Positions 1 to 5,702 of a stretch of DNA of 7,529 nucleotides are shown here, one piece after another. The position numbers and the translations under genes are program-made. The DNA lies in assembly GCA_012523655.1 (NCBI GenBank), contig JAAYTV010000204.1, forward strand, positions 1 through 7,529, written 5' to 3'. The notes under the pieces are model-generated. The model had not been told where the DNA came from, ran no database searches, and saw only the letters and a program-made list of their open reading frames with translations. The number at the start of each line of letters is the position of its first letter. Within the stretch, counting starts at the first letter, position 1. This stretch comes from a bacterium (GTDB taxonomy: Bacteria > Zhuqueibacterota > Zhuqueibacteria > Residuimicrobiales > Residuimicrobiaceae).

Positions 1-608
1 CGCTCCGAGACACCGTGCGCAATATCGAAGCGATGAAAATCGACATGGTGATCGTGCGCCATCGCTCCGCCGGCGTTCCCCTGTTTCTGACCAAGTGCAT
101 CGATGCGTCGGTGATCAACGCCGGCGACGGTATGCATGAACATCCCACCCAGGCGCTGCTGGATATGATGACGCTGCGGGAAAAATACGGCAAATTGGAT
201 GGACTTAAAGTGGCCATCATCGGCGACATCAGCCACAGCCGGGTGGCGGGATCGAATATGCGTGGACTGAGAACCATGGGCGCGGAGGTCATGGTTTGCG
301 GCCCGCAAACCATGATGCCGCGAGAGATCGAAACCTTTGGCGTCGGCGTCTGCCATTCGGTGGATGAAGCGCTTGGCTGGGCGGACGCGCTCAACGTTCT
401 GCGCATTCAGCTGGAACGGCAGGACGCGGGATTGTTTCCATCCCTTCGCGAATATCATAATGAGTACGGCATTACCCGCCGAAGATTAGAAAAGGCGGGG
501 CGCGATCTCACGGTCATGCATCCAGGTCCCATCAACCGCGGCGTCGAGCCCGAGAGCGATCTGGCGGATTCAGAATTTTCCGTGATCCTGGATCAGGTGA
601 CCAACTGA
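1..608 (+). CDS. pyrB: Aspartate carbamoyltransferase catalytic chain, 3' part, ended early by an in-frame TGA
   Basis: PyrB condenses carbamoyl phosphate with aspartate to N-carbamoyl-aspartate, the committed step of pyrimidine synthesis, in the cytoplasm. The gene enters from the left edge; the reading frame (codons from position 3) is open there, so the GTG at 15 is internal. Visible family motifs are NAGDG followed by HPTQALLD (carbamoyl phosphate domain to linker), the Rossmann-like VAIIGDISHSRVA, NVLRIQLERQ, and the aspartate-domain loop HPGPINRGVE. The protein then reads ILDQVTN and meets TGA at 606-608. In the family this sequence normally continues NG(V/I)xxR into the last helix, so the TGA sits at the glycine codon (GGA to TGA is one substitution). 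The lost helix bridges the two domains in E. coli ATCase, so the truncated product is probably impaired. The cause could be a real nonsense mutation, a sequencing error or readthrough. Identification is very secure; functional state is uncertain. Confidence 0.93.
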   Translation, partial: LRDTVRNIEAMKIDMVIVRHRSAGVPLFLTKCIDASVINAGDGMHEHPTQALLDMMTLREKYGKLDGLKVAIIGDISHSRVAGSNMRGLRTMGAEVMVCGPQTMMPREIETFGVGVCHSVDEALGWADALNVLRIQLERQDAGLFPSLREYHNEYGITRRRLEKAGRDLTVMHPGPINRGVEPESDLADSEFSVILDQVTN

Positions 609-668
609 GTGGCTGTGCGCATGGCGGTCCTCTATCTGCTGAGCGGTGCGGAAGAGGCCGTGAGCTGA
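606..668 (+). pseudogene. pyrB: Cut-off C-terminal coding remnant of pyrB
   Basis: Directly after the TGA, in the same frame, the sequence reads VAVRMAVLYLLSG followed by a short AEEAVS tail and a second TGA at 666-668. This matches the terminal helix expected of aspartate carbamoyltransferases, which follows the QVTNG motif. The frame has no further stops or indels, so the break is a single base change and recent or artefactual. Counting the glycine, 20 residues lie beyond the premature stop. No start codon with a convincing ribosome-binding site is seen, so this is not a separate gene. Confidence 0.8.
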
Positions 669-737
669 AAGACCGCCGGCGGCTGCGTCCCATAGAAACA
701 GCTGTGGTTAATCGATCAAGCAAAGGAATGGAATCCT

Positions 738-2027
738 GTGGAAACTTTTATCATGTCGCCCGTTCTATTGACCGGGGGGACTATCCTCGACCTGCGGACG
801 AATCAACGCCACTCCACCGACCTGGTGATCCGCGACGGCCGCATCGACCGAATCGGCCGGCAGGAGAGCGCCTCATTCAGCGGCGAGGTGCGGGACATCA
901 GCGGTCAGCTGGTCGTGCCCGGACTGATCGACATGCATGTTCATCTGCGTGAGCCGGGACGGGAGGATGAAGAGACCATCGAGAGCGGTTGCGCCGCTGC
1001 CATGGCCGGTGGTTTTACCGCGGTCTGCTGTATGCCCAACACCGATCCCCCCTGCGACCGGCAGGAGGTGGTACGGTTCATTAAAAAGCGCAGCGAGGAT
1101 CAGCTGGTCGATGTGTTTCCCATCGCCGCGATCACCAAAAAGCGCGAAGGGAAAGAGATCACCGAGATGGCTGATCTGCTTCGGGCCGGCGCTGTGGCTT
1201 TTTCCGACGACGGCAGTCCGGTACAGAACGCAGCGGTGATGCGCCATGCGCTGGAATACGCCGGCATGTACGGGGCGGTGGTCATCGATCACTGCGAGGA
1301 CGAATCTCTCTCTACCGGCGGCCATATGAACGAAGGCCGCATGTCCACGCGTCTGGGTCTGGCCGGCATACCCGATATCAGCGAAGAGATCATGATCGCG
1401 CGCGACATCAGCCTCGCCGAGTACACCGGCGGCCGCATTCATATCGCGCACCTCTCCACCCGCAAAGGAGTGGAACGGATCCGCCGCGCCAAAGAGGCGG
1501 GGATCCAGGTGACCTGCGAGGTTACCCCGCATCATTTGGCGTTAAACGAAGAAGCCCTGATGCAGTATGACACCAATTTAAAAATGGGCCCACCCCTGCG
1601 CACTCTCATCGATCAGGAGGCGTTGCTGGCGGGATTGAAAGACGGCACCATCGATGTTATTGCCTCTGATCATGCACCCCACTCGGCTGAGGAAAAAGAA
1701 GTCGAGTTCAGCGCAGCGCCCAACGGCATTCTCGGCCTGCAGACCATGCTCGGCATCGTGCTGAGCAAAGTGGTGCAACCGGGAGTGCTGAGCCTGGCTG
1801 AAGCGCTGGCGAAAATGATCATTACGCCGCGTACTATTTTGCGCCTGGAAGTGCCGCAAATCCGTGAAGGGGCGCCGGCGAATTTCACGGTATTCAACCC
1901 AGAAAAAACCTGGATCATGAACTCGGGATTGAACCGCTCACGCTCCCGCAACATGCCTTATTTCGGCTGGACTTTGCCAGGCGTCGTCTGGGGCGTCTGT
2001 AACAAAGGCAGGCTTTGGATCGCCTGA
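738..2027 (+). CDS. pyrC: Dihydroorotase, class I (PyrC)
   Basis: This zinc amidohydrolase cyclises N-carbamoyl-aspartate to dihydroorotate, the step after PyrB. At 429 aa it has the usual length of the class I (Aquifex/Bacillus type) enzymes. Key residues are present: the metal-binding DMHVHLREPG (His67, His69), the class I DDG motif at 157-159, His185 in VIDHCED, His238 in IHIAHLS, the substrate-contacting KMGPPLR (282-288), and catalytic Asp311 in ASDHAPH. The C-terminus has the usual tail, with SRSRNMPYFGW and a final NKGRLWIA strand, so the TGA at 2025-2027 is the natural end. Start: GTG at 738 follows AAAGGAA (722-728) with suitable spacing; ATG at 753 is an alternative giving 424 aa with the same SPVLLTGGT core. 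The gene lies 69 nt after the second pyrB stop, consistent with a pyrBC operon. Confidence 0.95.
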   Translation: METFIMSPVLLTGGTILDLRTNQRHSTDLVIRDGRIDRIGRQESASFSGEVRDISGQLVVPGLIDMHVHLREPGREDEETIESGCAAAMAGGFTAVCCMPNTDPPCDRQEVVRFIKKRSEDQLVDVFPIAAITKKREGKEITEMADLLRAGAVAFSDDGSPVQNAAVMRHALEYAGMYGAVVIDHCEDESLSTGGHMNEGRMSTRLGLAGIPDISEEIMIARDISLAEYTGGRIHIAHLSTRKGVERIRRAKEAGIQVTCEVTPHHLALNEEALMQYDTNLKMGPPLRTLIDQEALLAGLKDGTIDVIASDHAPHSAEEKEVEFSAAPNGILGLQTMLGIVLSKVVQPGVLSLAEALAKMIITPRTILRLEVPQIREGAPANFTVFNPEKTWIMNSGLNRSRSRNMPYFGWTLPGVVWGVCNKGRLWIA

Positions 2028-2131
2028 GGCGGTCCGCCGGCGCTCAAAACCTGTCCGGACGAACTGCGGGGAATCATTCATTTTGTGACCCACCGCATGA
2101 CGTGATTGATAAAAAATCCGCACACTAGAGT

Positions 2132-2608
2132 ATGAAAAAGCTGATCGCCGTCGTTGTGCCGTTTCTCTTTATCCTGATGTTGATTCAGGGCGACGCTGCC
2201 ATCGATCGACGGCCCCCTTGCCGTGAGGCGGTTCGCGCGCTGAACCTGCAGCTGGCGGAGCCGATAAATGAGGAGGAGTTGGTCGCTGTTCTGATCTCCT
2301 TGAACGCCAGCGACAACGCTCGGCTGCCCGAAACTTTTGTGACCAAAGCCCGGGCGCGCAAGCTGGGCTGGCGGCCGGGGCAGCCTCTGTGGAAATATAA
2401 AAAACTGAAAGGCAAGTCCATCGGCGGCGACCGGTTCAACAACCGTGAAAAAAAACTGCCCGCCGGCAAGCGCGTCTGGCGTGAGGCTGATCTGGATTAC
2501 CAGGGCGGCCGTCGCAATGCCAAGCGGCTGCTCTATTCCAACGACGGGTTGCGCTACGTCACAGTGGACCACTATCAGACCTTTACGGAGGTCCCGTCAT
2601 GCCGATGA
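2132..2608 (+). CDS. Secreted barnase-family guanyl-specific ribonuclease
   Basis: This is a 158-aa barnase-like ribonuclease (microbial RNase N1/T1 superfamily), which cleaves single-stranded RNA, typically after G. Residues 1-22 form a signal peptide (MKK, then a hydrophobic run, possible cleavage after GDA), so it is likely exported. The catalytic core is nearly complete by comparison with barnase: LPETFVTK (Lys72 for K27), KSIGGDRFNNRE (Arg105 for R59), WREAD (Glu118 for general base E73), GGRRNAKR (Arg128 and Arg132 for R83 and R87) and DHYQTF (His147 for general acid H102). It should therefore be active. The mature part has about 20 extra residues before the barnase-like first helix. 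Its only two cysteines, Cys30 and Cys157, flank the domain and might form a disulfide. No clear Shine-Dalgarno lies before the ATG (sequence CACTAGAGT). The gene overlaps the barstar gene by 10 nt. The role is likely extracellular RNA degradation or antagonism of competitors (inferred). Confidence 0.93.
   Translation: MKKLIAVVVPFLFILMLIQGDAAIDRRPPCREAVRALNLQLAEPINEEELVAVLISLNASDNARLPETFVTKARARKLGWRPGQPLWKYKKLKGKSIGGDRFNNREKKLPAGKRVWREADLDYQGGRRNAKRLLYSNDGLRYVTVDHYQTFTEVPSCR
2587..2591 (+). promoter_or_regulatory. Strong Shine-Dalgarno for the barstar-like gene
   Basis: GGAGG lies 7 nt before ATG 2599, inside the end of the ribonuclease gene. It selects ATG 2599 over the in-frame ATG at 2605 (13 nt away). 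It is much stronger than anything preceding the ribonuclease start, which would favour inhibitor over toxin synthesis. Confidence 0.75.
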
Positions 2609-2877
2609 AGAAATGCGTTCTCGATGGACGCTCCTTCACTTCTCTCAACGACGTCTATGACAGTCTTGCCCGGCAATTGGATTTCCCCACTCATTTCGGC
2701 CGCAATCTGGACGCATTGTGGGATGTGCTCACCACGGATATCCCGGGCCCCCTCTCGATCACCTGGATAGCTTATCGGGCCTCGCGCGCCGCTCTGGGGC
2801 CGGATTATATCAAGATATCCCGTTTGCTGCAAGCGGTCGCCCGTGAACGGGACGATGTCATTCTGCGCTACCGATGA
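2599..2877 (+). CDS. Barstar-family ribonuclease inhibitor (immunity protein)
   Basis: This 92-aa protein matches barstar, the tight intracellular inhibitor that plugs the barnase active site. It opens MKKCVLDG, as barstar opens MKKAVING. The inhibitory helix and loop are recognisable at 30-42: PTHFGRNLDALWD, with Asp38 and Asp42 aligning to barstar D35 and D39 (D39 fills the barnase phosphate pocket), Trp41 to W38, and His32/Phe33 in place of Y29/Y30. By eye, barstar E76 appears replaced by Ala79, so part of the interface may have diverged with its partner. There is no signal peptide, as expected for a cytoplasmic immunity protein protecting against unexported enzyme. The start ATG overlaps the ribonuclease stop (ATGCCGATGA), indicating translational coupling. 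Pairing with the adjacent ribonuclease is strongly supported by order, overlap and family knowledge. Confidence 0.93.
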   Translation: MPMKKCVLDGRSFTSLNDVYDSLARQLDFPTHFGRNLDALWDVLTTDIPGPLSITWIAYRASRAALGPDYIKISRLLQAVARERDDVILRYR

Positions 2878-2881
2878 AAAA

Positions 2882-2902
2882 CCGGCGGTCGGATGACGCC
2901 GG
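2882..2902 (+). repeat. GC-rich inverted repeat after the barstar-like gene
   Basis: CCGGCG (2882-2887) and CGCCGG (2897-2902) form a perfect 6-bp stem with a 9-nt loop, starting 5 nt after the barstar-like stop codon. No T-run follows, so it is not a standard intrinsic terminator. It could stabilise the mRNA 3' end or have no role. Confidence 0.4.
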
Positions 2903-2922
2903 CGCTCCCCGGCATTCGCCGC

Positions 2923-2951
2923 TTGCCCAAACCACACTAAACACGGATAAC
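2923..2951 (+). promoter_or_regulatory. Possible weak sigma70-type promoter before the envelope gene pair
   Basis: TTGCCC (2923-2928) and GATAAC (2946-2951) are separated by 17 nt. Each matches the consensus at four of six positions. They lie in the 142-nt gap after the barstar-like gene and about 70 nt before ATG 3020. The rest of the gap shows no gene. The match is only suggestive. Confidence 0.3.
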
Positions 2952-3019
2952 CTATTTTGGCATGCGTATCGCTTTTTCTCGGAACCCTCAACGCCGGTGC
3001 AACCGGGTCAGGAGCTTTT

Positions 3020-3484
3020 ATGAAAAAAAGATGGATGGTTTTTCTTTTACCGATTTTAATTTTCTGTTCCGGCGCCCGGCGGGTGCCTTTTGAGCAATAT
3101 TCGGTGGCCATGACGCTCACCGTGGAACCGGACAGCTCGGTGTTCATCGGGACCGATGAAAAGTTCAACGGCGTGCTCTGGTTGAACCATGTATTTGAGA
3201 CCGAAGGGACTGCGGCCGCGTCGGTCAAGCTGATTGAAAATTTCGGCAGGTTTTATCTTTGCGCGGATCAATTTAAAAACGTGTGGATTCTGCAGCCGCA
3301 CAAAGACGGCGTCACCGCAAAGGCGAAAGCCTTGGATGTGACGCCTGAAGATGAAACGGACGTCTACACTCACATCGGGCTGAGCCGCTACGGATCCAGA
3401 GAAAATGCCATGGTGAGGTTTCGCTTCAACAATCGTCAGCTTTTCATCGATCGGAAAGGCGGTGTGCATGAAACCTATCAATAA
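3020..3484 (+). CDS. Hypothetical exported protein, 154 aa
   Basis: I do not recognise the family. ATG 3020 is chosen because AGGAG (3010-3014) sits 5 nt upstream and the protein then starts with a classical signal sequence: MKKRW, then the hydrophobic stretch MVFLLPILIF. The open frame extends upstream to 2957, but those 21 residues look non-coding. A cysteine at residue 16 follows the hydrophobic core, but the preceding Phe does not fit a lipobox, so lipoprotein status is doubtful. The mature part is mixed polar and aromatic with likely beta strands (VAMTLTVEPDSSVFIGT, GRFYLCADQFKNVWILQP) and no catalytic motif I can name. It overlaps the next gene by 17 nt, so the two are probably co-translated and may act together in the envelope. 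Confidence 0.7.
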   Translation: MKKRWMVFLLPILIFCSGARRVPFEQYSVAMTLTVEPDSSVFIGTDEKFNGVLWLNHVFETEGTAAASVKLIENFGRFYLCADQFKNVWILQPHKDGVTAKAKALDVTPEDETDVYTHIGLSRYGSRENAMVRFRFNNRQLFIDRKGGVHETYQ

Positions 3485-4574
3485 GCTTTTTTTGCTGCTG
3501 CTGATCAGCGTCACGGCGCTGTTCGGCCAGGATGTGCAGCAGTTGTATGATCAAGCCCGGGAAGTATTGACCTCCGGACAATACGATCTGGCGCTCACCC
3601 TCATCCGAGAAGCCAAGAGCGAGATCAACAAAGATCCGCAGGTGGATCCCAACCAGGTCTTCGCCAACCGACTGTTGCCGCAGGTCGAGAAAAACGCCCT
3701 CACCATGGGCGAACTTGCCGCTGCGCTGCAGGCGTTGAATCAGAGTGTGCAGAATGAGCTCTTTTTTCAGGATCTGGCGCCCGGCCCGGAGGCGGTGCGA
3801 CGGTATACGGCTCAGGCGAAAGAGGCGAGCCTGGAACTGATAAGGCGGAGAGATGAGATCATCCGGCGTTACGTTCTGGCGCCAGAGTACCGTTCTGCCG
3901 TGCGCGGATTGCCGATGTATGCGCAGACCGAGCAGCTGGCTTCGGTCGGCATCATGGATCGATTGTCGGAACAATTCGAGCGCATGACGACGGTGCTGGT
4001 GGATTCCTTGAACGCCGTGGATCTACGTTACCGGCGGACGACAGAAAGATTGGCGCAGCTGGTGAAAAGCAATGCGGCCAACAAAGCGCAGGTGGCGCAG
4101 ATGAGCAAAGAGGTGGCGCGGCTGTCGCAGGAACGGTTGAACTATATCAACTCCATCGCCGAAATGTTGGTCGGCGAATCGTCGGCGGAATCGTTTAACC
4201 GGCCGGTGACGTTAAACGGCAATCAAGTTGAAAATGCATTCATCCAGGCGATTCAATCAGAGATGGCACGGCTGCGCTCCCTAACCAGCGTCGATTCAGC
4301 TGAATATCGGGATCTAGCGCAGAATTACGAAAAGATCGCTGGTTATAACCGCATTTTTGCCAAGAACCGCATCGCGGCCGATCAGTCGACGTTGATCGCG
4401 CAATATAAAGCGGCGCTGGATGCGGTTTCGGTGCGAACGCCGATGGCGCCCAAGGCGACCAGCCGTCTGTTCTATTTTATCGCCACTGCCCTGCTGCTGG
4501 TCATCCTGGTGGTGATCCTCGTCGCTGCCAGCAAGAAACGATCCACCACAGCTCCGCCCGCCCGTTTTTCCTGA
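3468..4574 (+). CDS. Hypothetical helical protein with signal peptide and C-terminal membrane anchor, 368 aa
   Basis: The family is not recognised. ATG 3468 is preferred over GTG 3462, since GGAAAGG (3453-3459) lies 8 nt before it. Residues 1-20 are a signal peptide (MKPINK, then LFLLLLISVTALFG). Residues 23-50 resemble one TPR-like helical hairpin (LYDQAREVLTSGQYDLALTL). The middle is charged and helical; about 165-235 is Gln/Lys/Arg/Glu-rich with possible coiled coil (ERLAQLVKSN, then MSKEVARLSQERL). Residues 334-354 are one strong transmembrane segment (FYFIATALLLVILVVILV), followed by a basic tail, KKRSTTAPPARFS. The positive-inside rule predicts a large periplasmic domain and short cytoplasmic tail. 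This architecture suits a scaffold or a partner of an envelope complex, but no function can be assigned. The gene starts within the upstream gene. Confidence 0.8.
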   Translation: MKPINKLFLLLLISVTALFGQDVQQLYDQAREVLTSGQYDLALTLIREAKSEINKDPQVDPNQVFANRLLPQVEKNALTMGELAAALQALNQSVQNELFFQDLAPGPEAVRRYTAQAKEASLELIRRRDEIIRRYVLAPEYRSAVRGLPMYAQTEQLASVGIMDRLSEQFERMTTVLVDSLNAVDLRYRRTTERLAQLVKSNAANKAQVAQMSKEVARLSQERLNYINSIAEMLVGESSAESFNRPVTLNGNQVENAFIQAIQSEMARLRSLTSVDSAEYRDLAQNYEKIAGYNRIFAKNRIAADQSTLIAQYKAALDAVSVRTPMAPKATSRLFYFIATALLLVILVVILVAASKKRSTTAPPARFS

Positions 4575-4656
4575 GCGGCGAGGGGGTGGTCGGGGTTCTT
4601 ACTGCAGGGCTCCGGCCGCAGCGGTTGCCAAGCCCGGGGGCCTATTCCACCCTCCA

Positions 4657-4671
4657 CCTGTTCAAAACAGG
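4657..4671 (+). repeat. Short inverted repeat in the gap before rplM
   Basis: CCTGTT and AACAGG form a perfect 6-bp stem with a 3-nt loop (CAA). It lies upstream of the rplM promoter and 83 nt after the membrane-anchored protein's stop. No T-run follows on either strand, so it is at best a weak transcript end for the upstream gene pair. The remainder of 4575-4690 is GC-rich with no gene I can support. Confidence 0.35.
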
Positions 4672-4691
4672 GCAAACCCATTAAAAAAGCA

Positions 4692-4720
4692 TTGCAAAAT
4701 TTCTTGAAAATGTTTATATT
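4692..4720 (+). promoter_or_regulatory. Sigma70-type promoter for the rplM-rpsI block
   Basis: TTGCAA (4692-4697) and TATATT (4715-4720) are spaced exactly 17 nt apart, within an A/T-rich island (about 4681-4742) that contrasts with the GC-rich surroundings. Transcription would begin near 4727, giving a leader of about 29 nt before the TTG start. That leaves little room for a ribosomal-protein leader structure ahead of rplM. Confidence 0.65.
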
Positions 4721-4755
4721 ACCCGGCTATTGCATAATTAAAGGAGAACTAGACC

Positions 4756-5184
4756 TTGAAGACTTTATCGCCCAAGCCACAAGATATAGAGCAAAAATGG
4801 TATGTCATCGACGCCAAGGGTCTGGTGTTGGGACGGCTGGCCAGCAAAATCGCCGGTGTATTGCGCGGAAAGAACAAACCCTTCTTTTCTCCGCATGTAG
4901 AGTGCGGCGATTTTATCGTAGTGATCAACGCGGACAAGTACCTGCTGACCGGGAACAAGCTGCAGCAGAAAACCTACACCTCATACAGCGGATACCCTGG
5001 CGGGTTGCGCAAGACCCCCATCGCCAGAGTGGCGGAGAAGAAACCCGAATTCGTTCTGCGCGAAGCGGTGCGCGGCATGTTGCCGCATAACCGTTTGGGG
5101 CGCAAACTGCTCAAGAACCTCAAGCTGTACACAGAGGCCGAGCATCCGCATTCGGCGCAGAAACCTGAAGTAATGAATCTTTAG
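4756..5184 (+). CDS. rplM: 50S ribosomal protein L13
   Basis: L13 is an early-assembly protein of the large ribosomal subunit that binds 23S rRNA. The 142-aa length is normal. Diagnostic stretches are WYVIDAKGLVLGRLASKIA near the N-terminus, GDFIVVINADK (51-61), TYTSYSGYPGGLR (73-85) and the signature LREAVRGMLPHNRLGRKLL (101-119). The start is TTG at 4756: the resulting MKTLSPKP matches the usual L13 N-terminus, AAAGGAG (4740-4746) lies 9 nt upstream, and no suitable ATG or GTG is nearby. A rare start codon in a highly expressed gene may lower translation. The gene is followed after 22 nt by rpsI, the widely conserved L13-S9 pair. Confidence 0.97.
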   Translation: MKTLSPKPQDIEQKWYVIDAKGLVLGRLASKIAGVLRGKNKPFFSPHVECGDFIVVINADKYLLTGNKLQQKTYTSYSGYPGGLRKTPIARVAEKKPEFVLREAVRGMLPHNRLGRKLLKNLKLYTEAEHPHSAQKPEVMNL

Positions 5185-5206
5185 TCATCGAACCTAAGGA
5201 GAAACG

Positions 5207-5599
5207 ATGAAAGGTACCCATTTCGACGCGACCGGACGGCGCAAGTGTTCCATCGCCCGGGTGCGTCTGGCGCCCGGCACCGGCAAAATAACGGTGAACG
5301 ATCAGGGCTTGTTGGATTATTTCAAGCGCGATACCCTGCGCATGGTGATCGAACAGCCGTTGGTGATGACCGACACCATGGGCAAATACGATATCGTCGC
5401 CAACGTCACCGGCGGCGGACTGGCCGGTCAAGCCGGCGCACTGTTGCTGGGCATCGCCCGGGCATTGCTCAAGGCCAACGACGAATTTCGCTCCTCCCTG
5501 CGGCGTGGCGGCTTTTTAACCCGCGATCCCCGCATGGTCGAACGCAAGAAATACGGCCGCCCCGGCGCGCGCAAGCGTTTCCAGTTCTCGAAACGATAA
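5207..5599 (+). CDS. rpsI: 30S ribosomal protein S9
   Basis: S9 belongs to the small-subunit head; its C-terminal tail reaches the ribosomal P site. The protein has the usual length of 130 aa. It opens with ATGRRKCSIARVRL (8-21), carries GKITVND (26-32) and the family signature GGGLAGQAGALLLGIARAL (69-87), then LRRGGFLTRDPRMVERKK, and ends in the conserved basic SKR. The segment GRPGARKRFQFSKR is close to the common form. TAAGGAG (5195-5201) lies 5 nt before the ATG. It is co-transcribed with rplM by spacing. Confidence 0.97.
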   Translation: MKGTHFDATGRRKCSIARVRLAPGTGKITVNDQGLLDYFKRDTLRMVIEQPLVMTDTMGKYDIVANVTGGGLAGQAGALLLGIARALLKANDEFRSSLRRGGFLTRDPRMVERKKYGRPGARKRFQFSKR

Positions 5600-5620
5600 G
5601 CGTTGTTTTTCTATCACTCA

Positions 5621-5675
5621 CATCCTCTTTCGAACATGGGGTGCCCGCGAGGGACATAGCTTGTTAGAGAGGATG
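5621..5675 (+). promoter_or_regulatory. Structured RNA leader before rpsB, candidate ribosomal-protein autoregulatory element
   Basis: In the 103-nt gap between rpsI and rpsB, CATCCTCT (5621-5628) is perfectly complementary to AGAGGATG (5668-5675), an 8-bp outer stem. Inside, AACA (5633-5636) can pair with TGTT (5662-5665), and CCC-GCGA-GGG (5644-5653) forms a GNRA-capped hairpin extended by U5642-A5654 and G5641-C5655 around a bulged G5643. The nested layout ends 13 nt before the rpsB Shine-Dalgarno. S2 represses its own operon through an upstream leader in several bacteria, so a similar role is plausible. It resembles no leader that I can match base for base, and alternative pairings exist (GGG 5638-5640 with CCC 5644-5646). 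Confidence 0.4.
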
Positions 5676-5702
5676 GCGGTTTAACCCCAAGGAGATCGAA
5701 TT

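Noticed and set aside
606..645. UGA in pyrB as a selenocysteine codon.
   Set aside because: The family has glycine here, not cysteine, and no obvious bacterial SECIS-like hairpin directly follows.
673..682. Perfect palindrome CCGCCGGCGG between pyrB and pyrC.
   Set aside because: Short GC-only palindromes are expected by chance at this composition; no second copy or operator context was seen.
873..1535. Minus-strand open frame of 220 codons within pyrC.
   Set aside because: Antisense shadow of a certain gene with no ribosome-binding site or recognisable motif.
2029..2043. GC-rich palindrome GGCGG-T-CCGCC just after pyrC.
   Set aside because: The loop would be too small for a full stem and no T-run follows, so it is not supported as a terminator.
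2084..2114. Possible promoter TTGTGA with TTGATA or TGATAA before the ribonuclease gene.
   Set aside because: The -10 match is poor and the surrounding sequence has no other support; could equally be chance.
5592..5611. Possible terminator at the end of rpsI: a stem AACG/CGTT followed by a T-run.
   Set aside because: The stem is only 4 bp and AT-containing, and includes the rpsI stop region in its loop; too weak to call.
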